Under the pieces are notes generated by a model. That model did no database searches and had not been told where the DNA came from. It worked only from the letters and a program-made list of their open reading frames with translations. Source: Rubellicoccus peritrichatus (GTDB lineage: Bacteria > Verrucomicrobiota > Verrucomicrobiia > Opitutales > Cerasicoccaceae). From it: DNA of 64,000 bases. Each line of letters starts with the position of its first letter. Position 1 is the stretch's first letter. The position numbers and the translations under genes are program-made. Positions 51,434 through 61,471 of the stretch are shown piece after piece. The stretch is from contig NZ_CP136920.1 of the NCBI RefSeq assembly GCF_033100135.1, forward strand, positions 3,715,001 through 3,779,000. Direction: 5' to 3'.

Positions 51434-53761
51434 TTACGCCTCGGAAGATGCTGGAGCTTCGTTACGGTCGCCGCCATTGTCATCTTTACGAGGGCCACGA
51501 TCATCACGGCGTCCACCACGGTCATCACGACGTCCGCCGCGTCCGCCACGATCACCGCCACGTCCGCGTCCACCGCGTCCGCCACGATCACCACCACGAC
51601 CGCCACCTTCTGGGCGTTGACGTGGTTCGTATGGACGACCTTCGGCTTCTGCCAGGGCAGCACGGCGTGACAAACGGACTTTACCGCGATCATCAACACC
51701 GACACACTTGACGAGAATTTCGTCTCCTAGCTTGCAAACGTCTTCGACTTTTTCGACACGGAAGTCAGCCAGTTCGGAAATATGAACAAGGCCTTCCTGG
51801 CCTGGGAGACATTCGACGAATGCACCGAAATCTTTGATTGAACGAACGATTCCCTTGTAGGTCTTGTTCACTTCAATTTCTGCAGTGACGAGTTCGATTT
51901 CCTCGATTGCACGGCGCATCGCTTCACCACCAGCAGCGTAGATGAGGATCTTACCGGAGTTATCCTCATTGATGTCGATTTGTGCGCCAGTGATTTCCTG
52001 AACGCGACGGATGTTTTTACCACCAGGTCCAATAAGTGCACCGATCTTTTCCGGATCGATTTGAACTTGCTCGATACGTGGAGCAAACTCCTTGAGCTCA
52101 GTGTTGTGCTCCGGCATGGTGCCAGTCATCACGTCGAGGATCTGATTACGTGCATCGCGGTTGCGCAAAATGGCGGCTTTTGCGATTTCAAACGGTAAAC
52201 CTTGAATCTTAAGGTCCAGCTGGAAACCAGTGATACCACTGCGTGTGCCACAGATTTTGAAGTCCATGTCGCCAAAGTGGTCTTCTGCACCAAGGATATC
52301 AGTGAGTAAAACATGGTTGCCAATCACACCACTATCGTCGGTTTCAGTGACGAGACCGACAGAGATACCAGCTACAGGATCGCTGATTGGTACACCTGCA
52401 TCCATAAGAGCAAGCGTTCCACCACAAACGGATGCCATCGAGGTTGATCCGTTTGATTCCATGATTTCCGACACAAGGCGAATGGAGTAGGGGAAATCGT
52501 CTTCTGCTGGAAGTACAGGCAGAAGTGAACGTTCAGCAAGAGCACCATGACCGATTTCACGACGGCCTGGAGTGCCAAAGCGACCACATTCACCAACTGA
52601 GTATGGAGGGAAGTTGTAATGCAGAATGAATGACTTCTGCTTGGTTCCGCCAGTTAAGCCATCCAGTTCCTGGGTATCTTTACCAGTGCCGAGGGTAGCA
52701 ATTACCACGGTCTGGGTTTCGCCGCGTTGGAATAATGCAGAACCGTGAACGCGCTTGAGCATATCGGTTTTGCAGAACAGCGGACGAATGTCTTCCGGGC
52801 TACGACCATCAACACGCTTGTTGCTCTTGAGGATGTTCTCGCGATAGACTTCTTCCTGCAGAATTTCGAAGGCCATATTGATCTGGGCATTATCGAAAGC
52901 TTCTTCTCCAACTTTCTCTTTTACCTGTTCAGCAGCGGCTTCTTTGACAGCACTAACAGCTGCGTCGCGATCTGAGCGTTTGTCCTGGAAAACTGCTGCA
53001 CCGAGCTTTTCTGCGGAAGATTCGCGGCACATGGCCAGAATGTCGTCCTGAACCTTGTGAAGTTCGAATTCCTTCTTCTCTTTACCGATCTTGGCAGCAA
53101 GTTCACGCTGACCTGCGATAATGCTCTGGATTGCATTATGGGCAAATTCAAGGGCTTCGATGAAACGTTCGTCCGAAATCTGGTCGGCCGAACCTTCGAT
53201 CATCATCATTTCCTTTTCGTTACCAACGTAAACAAGATCGAGCGTGGACTCGAAGCTTTCCTGATTGGTCGGGTTGATGATGAACTGGCCGTCGATTTCT
53301 CCAACACGGACGCAGCCGATTGGGCCATTCCATGGGATGTCCGAGCAAAGCAGCGCAGCGGATGCACCATTAACCATGAGGATGTCCGGCTCGTTAGTCA
53401 AATCAGTCGACATAAGCAAACCGATGACTTGAACTTCGTTCAGGAATCCCTTGGGGAAAAGTGGACGAAGGGGACGGTCACAAAGGCGGGATGTGAGAAT
53501 TTCTTTTTCAGAAGGACGTCCTTCGCGTTTGAAGTAGCCGCCTGGGAAACGTCCAGCAGCAGCGAATTTTTCGCGATAATCAACGGTCAGGGGAAAAAAA
53601 TCCTGATCGGGGGAGCGTAGACCGGTGGCAGCGGTAGCAGCGATGAAGACCTCGGTCTCACCTTTGCTGATAGTGACAGAGCCGTTGGCCTGCTTGGCGA
53701 TAGATCCAGTTGAGATAGTAATCCCAAGCTCTTCTATCGTAATAGTATGTTCTTGTTCCAT
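51434..53761 (-). CDS. pnp: Polyribonucleotide nucleotidyltransferase (PNPase) with RG-rich tail
   Basis: Phosphorolytic 3'-5' exoribonuclease of 775 aa, trimeric, part of the RNA degradosome. Two RNase PH domains ([60 protein letters not shown]), a KH domain ([20 protein letters not shown]) and an S1 domain ([20 protein letters not shown]) are all present. Beyond the S1 domain, about 60 residues repeat [15 protein letters not shown] and RRDDRGG units, absent from E. coli PNPase; the composition fits a disordered RNA-binding tail. Lies downstream of rpsO, an ancient gene order, but with its own terminator between (53989-54025). Confidence 0.97.
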   Translation of the reverse strand: MEQEHTITIEELGITISTGSIAKQANGSVTISKGETEVFIAATAATGLRSPDQDFFPLTVDYREKFAAAGRFPGGYFKREGRPSEKEILTSRLCDRPLRPLFPKGFLNEVQVIGLLMSTDLTNEPDILMVNGASAALLCSDIPWNGPIGCVRVGEIDGQFIINPTNQESFESTLDLVYVGNEKEMMMIEGSADQISDERFIEALEFAHNAIQSIIAGQRELAAKIGKEKKEFELHKVQDDILAMCRESSAEKLGAAVFQDKRSDRDAAVSAVKEAAAEQVKEKVGEEAFDNAQINMAFEILQEEVYRENILKSNKRVDGRSPEDIRPLFCKTDMLKRVHGSALFQRGETQTVVIATLGTGKDTQELDGLTGGTKQKSFILHYNFPPYSVGECGRFGTPGRREIGHGALAERSLLPVLPAEDDFPYSIRLVSEIMESNGSTSMASVCGGTLALMDAGVPISDPVAGISVGLVTETDDSGVIGNHVLLTDILGAEDHFGDMDFKICGTRSGITGFQLDLKIQGLPFEIAKAAILRNRDARNQILDVMTGTMPEHNTELKEFAPRIEQVQIDPEKIGALIGPGGKNIRRVQEITGAQIDINEDNSGKILIYAAGGEAMRRAIEEIELVTAEIEVNKTYKGIVRSIKDFGAFVECLPGQEGLVHISELADFRVEKVEDVCKLGDEILVKCVGVDDRGKVRLSRRAALAEAEGRPYEPRQRPEGGGRGGDRGGRGGRGRGGDRGGRGGRRDDRGGRRDDRGPRKDDNGGDRNEAPASSEA

Positions 53762-53988
53762 GTGGTTTGGTTTATTTTGGATTTGTTTGCCCGCGTGCGA
53801 GTAGGACGCCTCAGCGTGGCAGGGTCGTTTTATTTTTGTGTGTTCTTGTGTTCCTTAGTTCGAGTGTTCTTCTGGTAGAGGCTCCAAGCGCTTGGGCTGG
53901 GCTATTGAACTGATTAAATAAATTGCTCAATAGGCCAAGCTTTGAGCTTGAGAACTCTTAAATTTGAGAACACTGAAATGTCTTTGTA

Positions 53989-54025
53989 GACAAAAAGCCC
54001 CGCCGTTTCAGGCAAGGGCTTTGTC
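53989..54025 (-). terminator. Rho-independent terminator between rpsO and pnp
   Basis: On the - strand GACAAAGCCC pairs with GGGCTTTTTGTC around an inner small stem (GCC-TGAAAC-GGC), ending in a T-rich run. About 30 bp after the rpsO stop. The remaining gap to pnp (53762-53988) is the pnp leader; I see no clear promoter in it. Confidence 0.82.
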
Positions 54026-54055
54026 GAAAAAATAGTCATCTACTGGTTAGCGCGA

Positions 54056-54322
54056 TTAGCGACGCAGGCCAAGGCTCTTGATGATTTCCTCGTATTTCTG
54101 CAGATCCTGACGCTTCAAGTAGGAGAGGAGCTTCCGGCGACGATTGGTCATGTGAATCAGACCACGGCGTGAGTGGAAGTCCTTGCGGTGTGTGCGCAAA
54201 TGGTCAGTCAAGTGGCTGATCCGGGCGGTGAGGAGTGCGATCTGCACTTCTGACGAGCCGGTGTCACTGTCGTGAGTTTTATATTCTGCGATTACTTTTG
54301 ATTTATCTACTGCTTCTGACAT
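54056..54322 (-). CDS. rpsO: 30S ribosomal protein S15
   Basis: An 88-aa primary rRNA-binding protein that nucleates the central domain of the 30S subunit. Diagnostic stretches are [20 protein letters not shown] and [20 protein letters not shown], with [12 protein letters not shown] near the end. Full length. The 5' leader has two hairpins (54350-54462) that might let S15 control its own translation, as in several other phyla. Confidence 0.97.
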   Translation of the reverse strand: MSEAVDKSKVIAEYKTHDSDTGSSEVQIALLTARISHLTDHLRTHRKDFHSRRGLIHMTNRRRKLLSYLKRQDLQKYEEIIKSLGLRR

Positions 54323-54349
54323 TATCGATTTTTGTTGTTCACGATTGAA

Positions 54350-54462
54350 GGCTTCGAGTTGTCGAAGCCGTATTCCTCGCAGCGAAGCCAGAAATACCGC
54401 TAAATCAAGGATTTGACTCCCTGATCAATCGAGGAAGCAGGTTGCTCGACGCAACCGACTTC
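54350..54462 (-). promoter_or_regulatory. rpsO 5' leader with two hairpins (candidate S15 autoregulatory element)
   Basis: Proximal hairpin: GGCTTCGA (54350-54357) and TCGAAGCC (54362-54369), perfect 8 bp with a 4-base loop, 27 bp before the rpsO start on the - strand. Distal hairpin: GAAG-x2-GGTTGC with GCAACC-x2-CTTC (54434-54462), 10 bp with a small internal loop. Both are palindromic, so they fold on either strand; position favours rpsO. Not matched to a named family. Confidence 0.45.
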
Positions 54463-54588
54463 TAACGTAAGCGCAGGAAAGTGGTCATAAGTGACCGTCT
54501 GTGCAAGAAAAAAGTGACTTCTCACTTCCCCCTTAAATTGCCCAATTTTGGACTTGTCGCTTTACACGAATCAATTGAAGTGCAGTCC

Positions 54589-55611
54589 ATGGAAAAAATA
54601 AAGGTGCTTCATGTGGGGTGTGGTGGAATGTCTTGGGCTTGGCTAAAGCCACTCGAAGGACGAGATAACGTCGAGGTCGTCGCACTGGTAGACTTGAATC
54701 TGGAAACAGCTAAAGAGCGGGCAAAGGAGTTTAAGCTGGAGGGGATTTATGTAGGGACGGATTTGGAGGAAGCCCTCGAAGCAACAAAGCCAGACGTTGT
54801 TTTCGATTGCACAATTCCGGAAGCTCACGAGCCAGTGACACTCGCGGCACTGGAAGCTGGTTGTCATGTTTTGGGAGAAAAGCCTTTAGCCCATTCAATG
54901 GAGGCAGCTCACAAATTACTGGCTAAGGCCAGTGAAGCTGATCGCATATTTGCTGTTACGCAGAATCGTCGCTACACACGTACCGCCCGCCGGACAAGAG
55001 CTCTGATTGAAGAAGGGGTCATTGGTAAGGTTCATACAATTTATGCCGACTTTTTTATAGGCGCTCATTTCGGAGGATTCCGGGACGTGATGGATCATGT
55101 GCTGTTACTTGATATGTCCATTCACCACTTTGACCTGTTGCGCATGCTCTCTGGTGGTTTAAAGGCAAACTCCGTCTACTGTAATGAATTTAATCCTGCC
55201 TCTTCATGGTATCAGCATGGTGCGTGTGCCGACGCGTTGTTTGTGATGGAAGGCGATTTGCGTTTCAACTATCGAGGATCATGGTGCGCCGAAGGGCAGA
55301 ACACATCGTGGAATGCTGCCTGGAGAATTTATGGCGAAAAGGGATGCATCAGTTGGGATGGCGATGATGAACTTTCTCTTGAGCGTGTTACTGGTGATCA
55401 AGGTTTTGTGCGACAATTGGAGTCGACGAATTACGAAGTGAAGCACCCTCAGGATTATGAAGACGGGCATGATGCTGTCATCACCGAATTTCTTGATGCA
55501 GTCCAAAAGGGCACCGAGCCGGAGACAATTGCCACCGACAATATCCACAGTCTTGCTATGGTCTTTGCCACCATTGAAAGCGCAAACAGCGGTCAGCTTG
55601 TTAAATTATAA
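54589..55611 (+). CDS. Gfo/Idh/MocA-family oxidoreductase
   Basis: NAD(P)-dependent sugar or cyclitol dehydrogenase of 340 aa. Nucleotide-binding start MEKIKVLHVGCGGMSWAWLK, the conserved GEKPLAHSMEAAHKL (EKP motif with the catalytic lysine) and DMSIHHFDLLRML. The ATG at 54589 was chosen; upstream residues from 54481 are not conserved. First gene of a probable catabolic operon with a glycosidase-like protein (78 bp on) and an AEC transporter. The substrate is unknown. Confidence 0.92.
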   Translation: MEKIKVLHVGCGGMSWAWLKPLEGRDNVEVVALVDLNLETAKERAKEFKLEGIYVGTDLEEALEATKPDVVFDCTIPEAHEPVTLAALEAGCHVLGEKPLAHSMEAAHKLLAKASEADRIFAVTQNRRYTRTARRTRALIEEGVIGKVHTIYADFFIGAHFGGFRDVMDHVLLLDMSIHHFDLLRMLSGGLKANSVYCNEFNPASSWYQHGACADALFVMEGDLRFNYRGSWCAEGQNTSWNAAWRIYGEKGCISWDGDDELSLERVTGDQGFVRQLESTNYEVKHPQDYEDGHDAVITEFLDAVQKGTEPETIATDNIHSLAMVFATIESANSGQLVKL

Positions 55612-55689
55612 GCGGATCCAGGTCATGTGCTCCTCCTTCTGTTACCTTGACGATGGAAGAGCTTCTTTCATCCTGTCTCAGTATACCCC

Positions 55690-56754
55690 ATGAAGACAAA
55701 CCTACTTATCCAAGATACTGATTTCATTATCAACGGAACTCCGACCTACGTAGGACGCATTTGGAATGGAAATCGTATTGAAGGTCTCCTGTTCAACAGT
55801 CGTTGTATTCAGGCGATTTTTGACGACAGCAATCCCGATACTCGTCCGCATTGGAATTACCCGGACACAGGCGTATGGGATGCGGAGCGTAATACGGATG
55901 AGTTTTGTGCGGCACTGCCTGTCTATCGGCGCCATGGATTACTCGGCGTGACAATTGGTATGCAGGGTGGGGGCTCCATCTACACAGATGAGATATATGA
56001 AGCCTATCATGCCTCAACATTCCGTGAAGACGGCTCACTTGAGCCAGCTTGGCTGCGTCGACTGGATCGCGTTTTGAAGGCAGCCGATGATTGCGGTATG
56101 GTTGTGATCGTCAGTTATTTTTATTGGATGCACGCAAGGCGTCTGGCAGATGAGAAAGCAGTGGCCCGAGGTGTAAAGGACTTGACTGAATACTTAAGTA
56201 ATTCCGGATACAAAAACCTGATCATTGAAATCGGTAATGAGATGGAATTGTTCAAAAGAATTCCTCACAGAAACCTACACCCGGATAGAGTCCATGAATT
56301 GATCCAGCTGGCGCAGGAGGTTTGCGAAAGAAAAATCCTCGTCACTGCCAGTAGTATCGGTGCAGCCGAAAACCCATTTGGGCCATGGCTTGAGAATGTC
56401 GATATTCATACGCTTCATGGTAATGGTCTGACACCTGCTGAACTTACTGAAAAACTGGAGCGATTTAAAGCGCAGCCTGAAGTCATTGATCGTCCCATTC
56501 CGATTATCATTAATGAGGATTCTATATACACTGGTAATATGGATGCCGCATTAGCTGCTGGAGTTTCCTGGGGTTACTATAGTCAGGGCAATGGAGCTGA
56601 TTATAAGGACCTCACAGACTGGACTGCTCCACGTGAATCGAGTTATGAAGCACTGAGTGGCTTTCAAACTCTGCCCGTGAACTGGTCGATCAACACCAAA
56701 GAGAAGAAGAACTTTTTCAATCATGTAGCTGAAGTCACAGGCTCGGTTCAGTAG
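55690..56754 (+). CDS. TIM-barrel glycoside hydrolase-like protein (GH5-like), intracellular
   Basis: A 354-aa protein with no signal peptide. The barrel elements suit clan GH-A: RHGLLGVTIGMQGGGS, then GMVVIVSYFYWMHARR, a likely acid/base Glu184 in IIEIGNEMELF, and a likely nucleophile Glu276 in IIINEDSIYTGN. The absence of a signal peptide suggests it works on imported oligosaccharide or glycoside. I cannot assign a family with certainty. Sits between a sugar oxidoreductase and a transporter gene. Confidence 0.75.
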   Translation: MKTNLLIQDTDFIINGTPTYVGRIWNGNRIEGLLFNSRCIQAIFDDSNPDTRPHWNYPDTGVWDAERNTDEFCAALPVYRRHGLLGVTIGMQGGGSIYTDEIYEAYHASTFREDGSLEPAWLRRLDRVLKAADDCGMVVIVSYFYWMHARRLADEKAVARGVKDLTEYLSNSGYKNLIIEIGNEMELFKRIPHRNLHPDRVHELIQLAQEVCERKILVTASSIGAAENPFGPWLENVDIHTLHGNGLTPAELTEKLERFKAQPEVIDRPIPIIINEDSIYTGNMDAALAAGVSWGYYSQGNGADYKDLTDWTAPRESSYEALSGFQTLPVNWSINTKEKKNFFNHVAEVTGSVQ

Positions 56755-56758
56755 TGAT

Positions 56759-57679
56759 ATGGGTGACATGGTCGTCCATATTATTTTCTACATTCTTGCA
56801 CCTGTTTTTATTCTGATAGGTTTGGGGGCATTGCTTGATCGTTTGCTCAATTTGGATGCGAAGACACTTGTTCAACTGAACTTTTATGTGTTTGTTCCTG
56901 CTCTGGTTGCTGTCAAAATTATAGACTCTCCTGTGAGTCTGGCTGAGTTTGGCGGTGTTGCCATTGCTGCACTTTTGTCTCTTCTCTTATGCGGAGCAGT
57001 TGCCTGGCTGATTGCAGGACGTGGCAAGCTCCGTCCGCAACGTCCGTTACTGGTTTCGACTGCGATGTTTACCAATGCCGGCAATGTGGGGATTCCTGTT
57101 GCGGCTCTCGCATTTCCTGATTTTGGAGCTGCCTACATGGGGGCAATTCTGATGGTCCAGAATTTTGCCTGTTTTTCCATCGGTATGATTTTGCTGGCTG
57201 ACATGAAACCAAAGTCAGCATTGGATTTCATAAAAGTTCTGCTTCCGGTGCCAGTGACTTGGGCAATCGTTTTGGCTCTCATCATAAGATCCACCAACTT
57301 GCATGTTCCGGAGCCTTTGTTTACGCCACTGAGTTACCTTGGTGATGGCCTTATCCCTGTTGCCCTGTTGACCCTTGGGGTTCAATTGCGTCGTAGTCTT
57401 GGAGGCTCCGGTGATTTTATATTTTTGACGGTGGGAATGCTTTTGCGGCTTTTACTTGGCCCACTCATCGTGTTCGCAGTTGCGATACTGTTGCCATTGC
57501 CGGAAGAAGGTCGCCAAGTGCTGATCTTAAGCGGTGTCCTTCCAGTGGCAGTCAATGTATACATTCTCGCAGCCCGTTATGAGTCCAATGCCTCGCTAGC
57601 ATCTCAGCTCGTTTTCTGGTCAACAGTTCTTAGCCCGATTGGCTTTGTTGCAGTGCTGTTGTTTTTGTCTACGGGCTAA
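56759..57679 (+). CDS. AEC-family transporter (auxin efflux carrier/membrane transport protein)
   Basis: A 306-aa inner membrane carrier with about ten helices of the AEC (Mem_trans, bile-acid/arsenite/riboflavin) superfamily. Starts IIFYILAPVFILIGLGALLD; the middle FTNAGNVGIPVAALAFPDFG is the family's conserved unwound-helix segment and VLPVAVNVYILAARYESNAS the second. Probably exports or imports a small organic anion. Starts 4 bp after the glycosidase-like gene. Converges on the deaminase gene; the 40-bp gap has no clear terminator. Confidence 0.9.
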   Translation: MGDMVVHIIFYILAPVFILIGLGALLDRLLNLDAKTLVQLNFYVFVPALVAVKIIDSPVSLAEFGGVAIAALLSLLLCGAVAWLIAGRGKLRPQRPLLVSTAMFTNAGNVGIPVAALAFPDFGAAYMGAILMVQNFACFSIGMILLADMKPKSALDFIKVLLPVPVTWAIVLALIIRSTNLHVPEPLFTPLSYLGDGLIPVALLTLGVQLRRSLGGSGDFIFLTVGMLLRLLLGPLIVFAVAILLPLPEEGRQVLILSGVLPVAVNVYILAARYESNASLASQLVFWSTVLSPIGFVAVLLFLSTG

Positions 57680-57719
57680 GTGTCAATAAAGTATATGAAT
57701 ATTGTTTTATTATAATTCA

Positions 57720-58712
57720 TTAGGCCAGGGATGTGAATTCACCCAACCATTCGTCCTTTGTCTTATCATCGGCGATTGCTGTTTCAAATCCATTACGCGC
57801 AACTTGTGTCAGCTCTTCTTTGTTGAATCCACGGTGTTCGTACAAGGCCGCGTACTCCTCGTTGAGGTGATTGCCAAAACTAACCGGATCATCCGTGCTG
57901 ATTGTGACTGGACATCCGGCATTATAAAGCTCACGAATCGGGTGATTTGAAATTTGAATGCCTGGCATCAGCTTGTGGTTGCTGATCGGGCAAATATCCA
58001 ACGGGATGTTGTTAATCTTGATGAGTTCGACTACATTTGGATCTTCAACAGCGCGGATACCATGACGCAGCTTTTGTGCCCCAAGCTCTTCAATGGCCCA
58101 ACGGACGAAATCTGGGCCACAGAATTCGCCAGCATGAGCGACTGTGGTCTTGCCTTCAGCACGAGCATCCCGCCAGATTGAGACGGCAGCAGGATCAACC
58201 GGGATTGTTTCTGTACCATGAAGATCAAAGCCAGTCAGCTTCTGCCATCCAATGGCGTCTTCAATGATTGGCAGCATCTTTTCATTGAAACCATTATGGT
58301 GGATACCGAGAAAAACACGAAGCTCAAGATCCTTCGGAGCAGCTTCTACAATAGCGCTGAGGACTTCCTTGCCGTTCAAGCCAAGGAATTCAATCACACC
58401 GCTGGCAAAGCTGGTTTCGACATACTTTACGTTAGCAGCAACATGCGCCGCAAAAATCTCCCTGGCAGCTTCGTGGTAATTCTCTGGTGAAGTATACCAG
58501 GTAAAGGCATGCCCGAGTAGCTGTTCTTCAAAGTGAGCAAAGTCACGAAATTTATAATCATTCTGCCATGACTCAGGAACGTCCTTGAACTTCACCGGGT
58601 CAATGCGCTGAAGCAATTTCCACGGAAGCGCCCCCTCAATGTGAAGGTGCGTTTCTGTCTTGGGAAGTTGTTGGATAAAACGAGCGGTTTCCGGATCGGT
58701 TGTAAAAGCCAT
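57720..58712 (-). CDS. add: Adenosine/adenine deaminase family protein
   Basis: Zinc amidohydrolase of 330 aa that deaminates adenosine or adenine. Metal ligands and catalytic residues are present: KTETHLHIEGALPWKLL (HxH), TTVAHAGEFCGP (His, Glu) and PVTISTDDPVSFG (Asp pair). The IEGAL form resembles the adenine deaminase (AAH1-like) side of the family, so substrate is not certain. Alone between the AEC gene (convergent) and the purD group (same direction, 90 bp away). Confidence 0.88.
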   Translation of the reverse strand: MAFTTDPETARFIQQLPKTETHLHIEGALPWKLLQRIDPVKFKDVPESWQNDYKFRDFAHFEEQLLGHAFTWYTSPENYHEAAREIFAAHVAANVKYVETSFASGVIEFLGLNGKEVLSAIVEAAPKDLELRVFLGIHHNGFNEKMLPIIEDAIGWQKLTGFDLHGTETIPVDPAAVSIWRDARAEGKTTVAHAGEFCGPDFVRWAIEELGAQKLRHGIRAVEDPNVVELIKINNIPLDICPISNHKLMPGIQISNHPIRELYNAGCPVTISTDDPVSFGNHLNEEYAALYEHRGFNKEELTQVARNGFETAIADDKTKDEWLGEFTSLA

Positions 58713-58804
58713 GGATTTATATATGAGCGTGAAGTCAGAAGTGATTCCAAGATTAAAACTTTCTACAGGTCTTCATTTATCAGGATTTAGATGCAGCCTT
58801 CTTC

Positions 58805-59761
58805 TCACTTCGCATGTCCATCCTCATCCGGCAATTTTCCAAGCACTTGCAAAGCGATAATAATATCGACGGCACGCTGCATGATGTGATCCACCGGTTT
58901 CAGACCATTACCATTGTCTTCAGCATCCTCTTCGTCAATGGCATCTGGATCAAGCGTGGGGAGCTCGGAACGTAGAATGGCTTGGGCCGAGCTGCCGTTC
59001 TCAATCAACTGATAACCAGTGAAATCTTCTGCCGGGGTTACGGTGACGGGGACATCGGGTTCCAGACCAACCCCAAGTAGGGAAGATCCATCACGCGCTT
59101 TCACTGAGCCTTTAATAACCCAAAAGCCGTCGCTATTCGGAATTGGTTCATAGCTTCCCGTTGCACCAGCCGTGCGAGTCCCAACCAGCATGGCATGGCC
59201 GCTTCTCTGCAATTCATCAAGCGCTGCCTCAATCGCTCCGCGTGTTCGGTGATTGACTAGAATAATGACAGGATACTCGCGGGATTGGGTTTCCTTTGTG
59301 ATGCTCCCACTTTTTCGTGGCACTACGTATTCGCCTTCCGTTTGCAAGAGATCGTCTGGTGCTTTCGTGTCTGACAAAAGTTCCAGCATGGATATTGCAT
59401 TCTCATAGTCACCGACAACATAACGAAAATCCCAAATCAAGGCAGGAACATCCAGACTTTCAGTTAACAGATTTCGGGCTGATTCGAAGCCATAAGCACG
59501 CACATATGTAATTCCACGCGGCAACTCCTCCGTGAAACCGTCATTGGTTTGCTTGGAGCCATTGCTCTCTGGAGCTTTATCAAGGACGCGGCCCGGATAT
59601 AGTTTCACCATTCCTTCAAGAAATATTCTCTCTGGTGCCTGTTTCGATAAGTCGGGAAAAAACTCCTTTGGAAAAAGGGTTCCATTACCAGGTTTGAGAT
59701 CTTCAGATAGCTCAAAACCAAAGACCAGCCCTGGAAGGAGTAGGGCAAGGAATACGCGCAT
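58805..59761 (-). CDS. Secreted S41 protease-like protein, probably inactive
   Basis: A 318-aa protein with signal peptide MRVFLALLLPGLVFG, similar to C-terminal processing (S41) peptidases: PALIWDFRYVVGDYENAISM, a strand (YPVIILVNHRTRGAIEAALD), AMLVGTRTAGATGSYEPIP and LLGVGLEPDVPV. In active S41 enzymes the third motif is GSASASE with the nucleophile serine; here the aligned residues are HRTRGAIE and no serine is present. No PDZ domain is seen. Start ATG at 59761. It follows purD by 17 bp, so likely co-transcribed. Confidence 0.75.
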   Translation of the reverse strand: MRVFLALLLPGLVFGFELSEDLKPGNGTLFPKEFFPDLSKQAPERIFLEGMVKLYPGRVLDKAPESNGSKQTNDGFTEELPRGITYVRAYGFESARNLLTESLDVPALIWDFRYVVGDYENAISMLELLSDTKAPDDLLQTEGEYVVPRKSGSITKETQSREYPVIILVNHRTRGAIEAALDELQRSGHAMLVGTRTAGATGSYEPIPNSDGFWVIKGSVKARDGSSLLGVGLEPDVPVTVTPAEDFTGYQLIENGSSAQAILRSELPTLDPDAIDEEDAEDNGNGLKPVDHIMQRAVDIIIALQVLGKLPDEDGHAK

Positions 59762-59778
59762 AGGAGGAAAGCAACTTC

Positions 59779-61047
59779 TCATGATCCCAATACTCGCCAG
59801 CCGATATCTTTGCGGAAGAATGCATCGGACCATTTGACTTCCTTGGCCAGGGCATAGGCATCATCAGCGGCCGCTTGCAGCGTCGGGCCAGTTGCAACCA
59901 CACCGAGAACGCGTCCACCGGCAGTTACGATTTCACCTGCATCATTCAGTTTTGTTCCCGCATGGACGATTGAGCAGTTATCAGGGATGCTCTCCGGGAA
60001 CGTAATGACATCACCTTTGCCGTAGGGACCGGGATAGCCGCCCGCTGCCATCACGACGATCATGGCATGCTCGTCTTTTACCTTTACGTTTGCGGGTTCG
60101 AGTGTGCCGTTTGCACAATCCAGCATCAGCTTAATCGGATCATCCTCCAGTAAAGGCAACAGAATCTGGCATTCGGGATCTCCAAAGCGAACGTTGTACT
60201 CGACCACAAAAGGTTCACCCTTGACCACCATAACACCGACATAAAGCGTGCCACGATAATCAACACCGTCGCTTTTCAGTCCCTTCAGGCTTGGCTCAAT
60301 GATTTTAGTACGAATTTTTTCTGCGATTTCCGGGGTTACGACAGGAGCTGGAGTATAGGCGCCCATCCCTCCAGTGTTAGGCCCGGTATCACCTTCGCCC
60401 ACGCGTTTATGGTCCTGGCTTGGCGGCAGTTGGACGTATTGTTCGCCCGAAACCATCAGCATGATGCTGGCCTCTTCGCCGTCCATGAAATCTTCAATCA
60501 ACACCGTGTGGCCACTGTCACCGAACACATTCTTAACCAACATCTCGTGAATCGTACGCTGTGCGTCCTCGAAATTCTGCGGAATAATAACTCCCTTGCC
60601 GGCCGCAAGTCCACTGGCCTTGATGACAATCGGGTAGCTCTTGTCCTTTAGGTATTCTAAAGCTTCGGCGTAATCGCTAAAAGTTGCAGAGCCTGCAGTC
60701 GGAATTTGATGGCGCTGCATAAATTCCTTCGAAAACGCTTTGCTGGCTTCAAGCTCTGCTCCCGCTTTACCCGGACCATATACTGCTATACCTGCCTCGC
60801 GAAGGGTATCCGCGACACCAACAGCAAGCGGTGCTTCCGGGCCAACGATGACCAATTCCGCTGCTTCCTGCCTGGCTAATGCCAGAACGGCCGCACCGTC
60901 TTCAATGTCAACGGCCAAACAGCGTGCTTCCGCCGCCATGCCGCCATTCCCGGGCGCTGCGACAACTTCATCCACTAGTGGACTCTTCAAGCACGCCTTC
61001 AACAGTGAGTGCTCACGTCCCCCCGATCCGATAATCAATACTTTCAT
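59779..61047 (-). CDS. purD: Phosphoribosylamine--glycine ligase
   Basis: ATP-grasp enzyme of 422 aa for the second step of purine biosynthesis (PRA + glycine + ATP to GAR). N-terminal MKVLIIGSGGREHSLLKACL, phosphate-binding stretch LAAGKGVIIPQNFEDAQRTI, catalytic region GPNTGGMGAYTPAPVVTPE and VVEYNVRFGDPECQILLPLL. Full length. The 424-bp gap upstream (61048-61471), shared with the divergent dCache gene, is AT-rich; I see no clear promoter or operator in it. Confidence 0.97.
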   Translation of the reverse strand: MKVLIIGSGGREHSLLKACLKSPLVDEVVAAPGNGGMAAEARCLAVDIEDGAAVLALARQEAAELVIVGPEAPLAVGVADTLREAGIAVYGPGKAGAELEASKAFSKEFMQRHQIPTAGSATFSDYAEALEYLKDKSYPIVIKASGLAAGKGVIIPQNFEDAQRTIHEMLVKNVFGDSGHTVLIEDFMDGEEASIMLMVSGEQYVQLPPSQDHKRVGEGDTGPNTGGMGAYTPAPVVTPEIAEKIRTKIIEPSLKGLKSDGVDYRGTLYVGVMVVKGEPFVVEYNVRFGDPECQILLPLLEDDPIKLMLDCANGTLEPANVKVKDEHAMIVVMAAGGYPGPYGKGDVITFPESIPDNCSIVHAGTKLNDAGEIVTAGGRVLGVVATGPTLQAAADDAYALAKEVKWSDAFFRKDIGWRVLGS

Positions 61048-61471
61048 ACTTCTCGGCAGTGAAAACGACTTCCGGCCAAGCGCAATGCATTTGTTCAGGG
61101 GAAGCGTTGAACTCGTGGAAGTACATTACTCTAAATCAGGTAAATATGCTAAAATATTCACCCTCTTTTGAAGATTAATGGCTGCTTTCATGTTTCTTAT
61201 TCATTTACAACGAAAACTAAGCAACTTTTGAGCGTTTAAACATTCCTAGTTGGAAACGAAAAGCAAGTATGACTGCATAGGGCCTTAATGCCAGAATTCC
61301 CTATTGCCGAAGACTTTTGGACTGAAGCAATAGTTGATTGGGAAAATCTGGCCCTTGGGTACCTGTACTGCTCGATTTTTATAACTGGACGTATGTACTT
61401 TATTTTATATTTTAAAAATTGAATATGCTGGATAAATTCAGTTCTTATCTAATCAAACCTACAATGACCCT

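Noticed and set aside
53057-53620. 187-aa open frame opposite pnp
   Set aside because: Shadow of PNPase; no independent start signal or domain.
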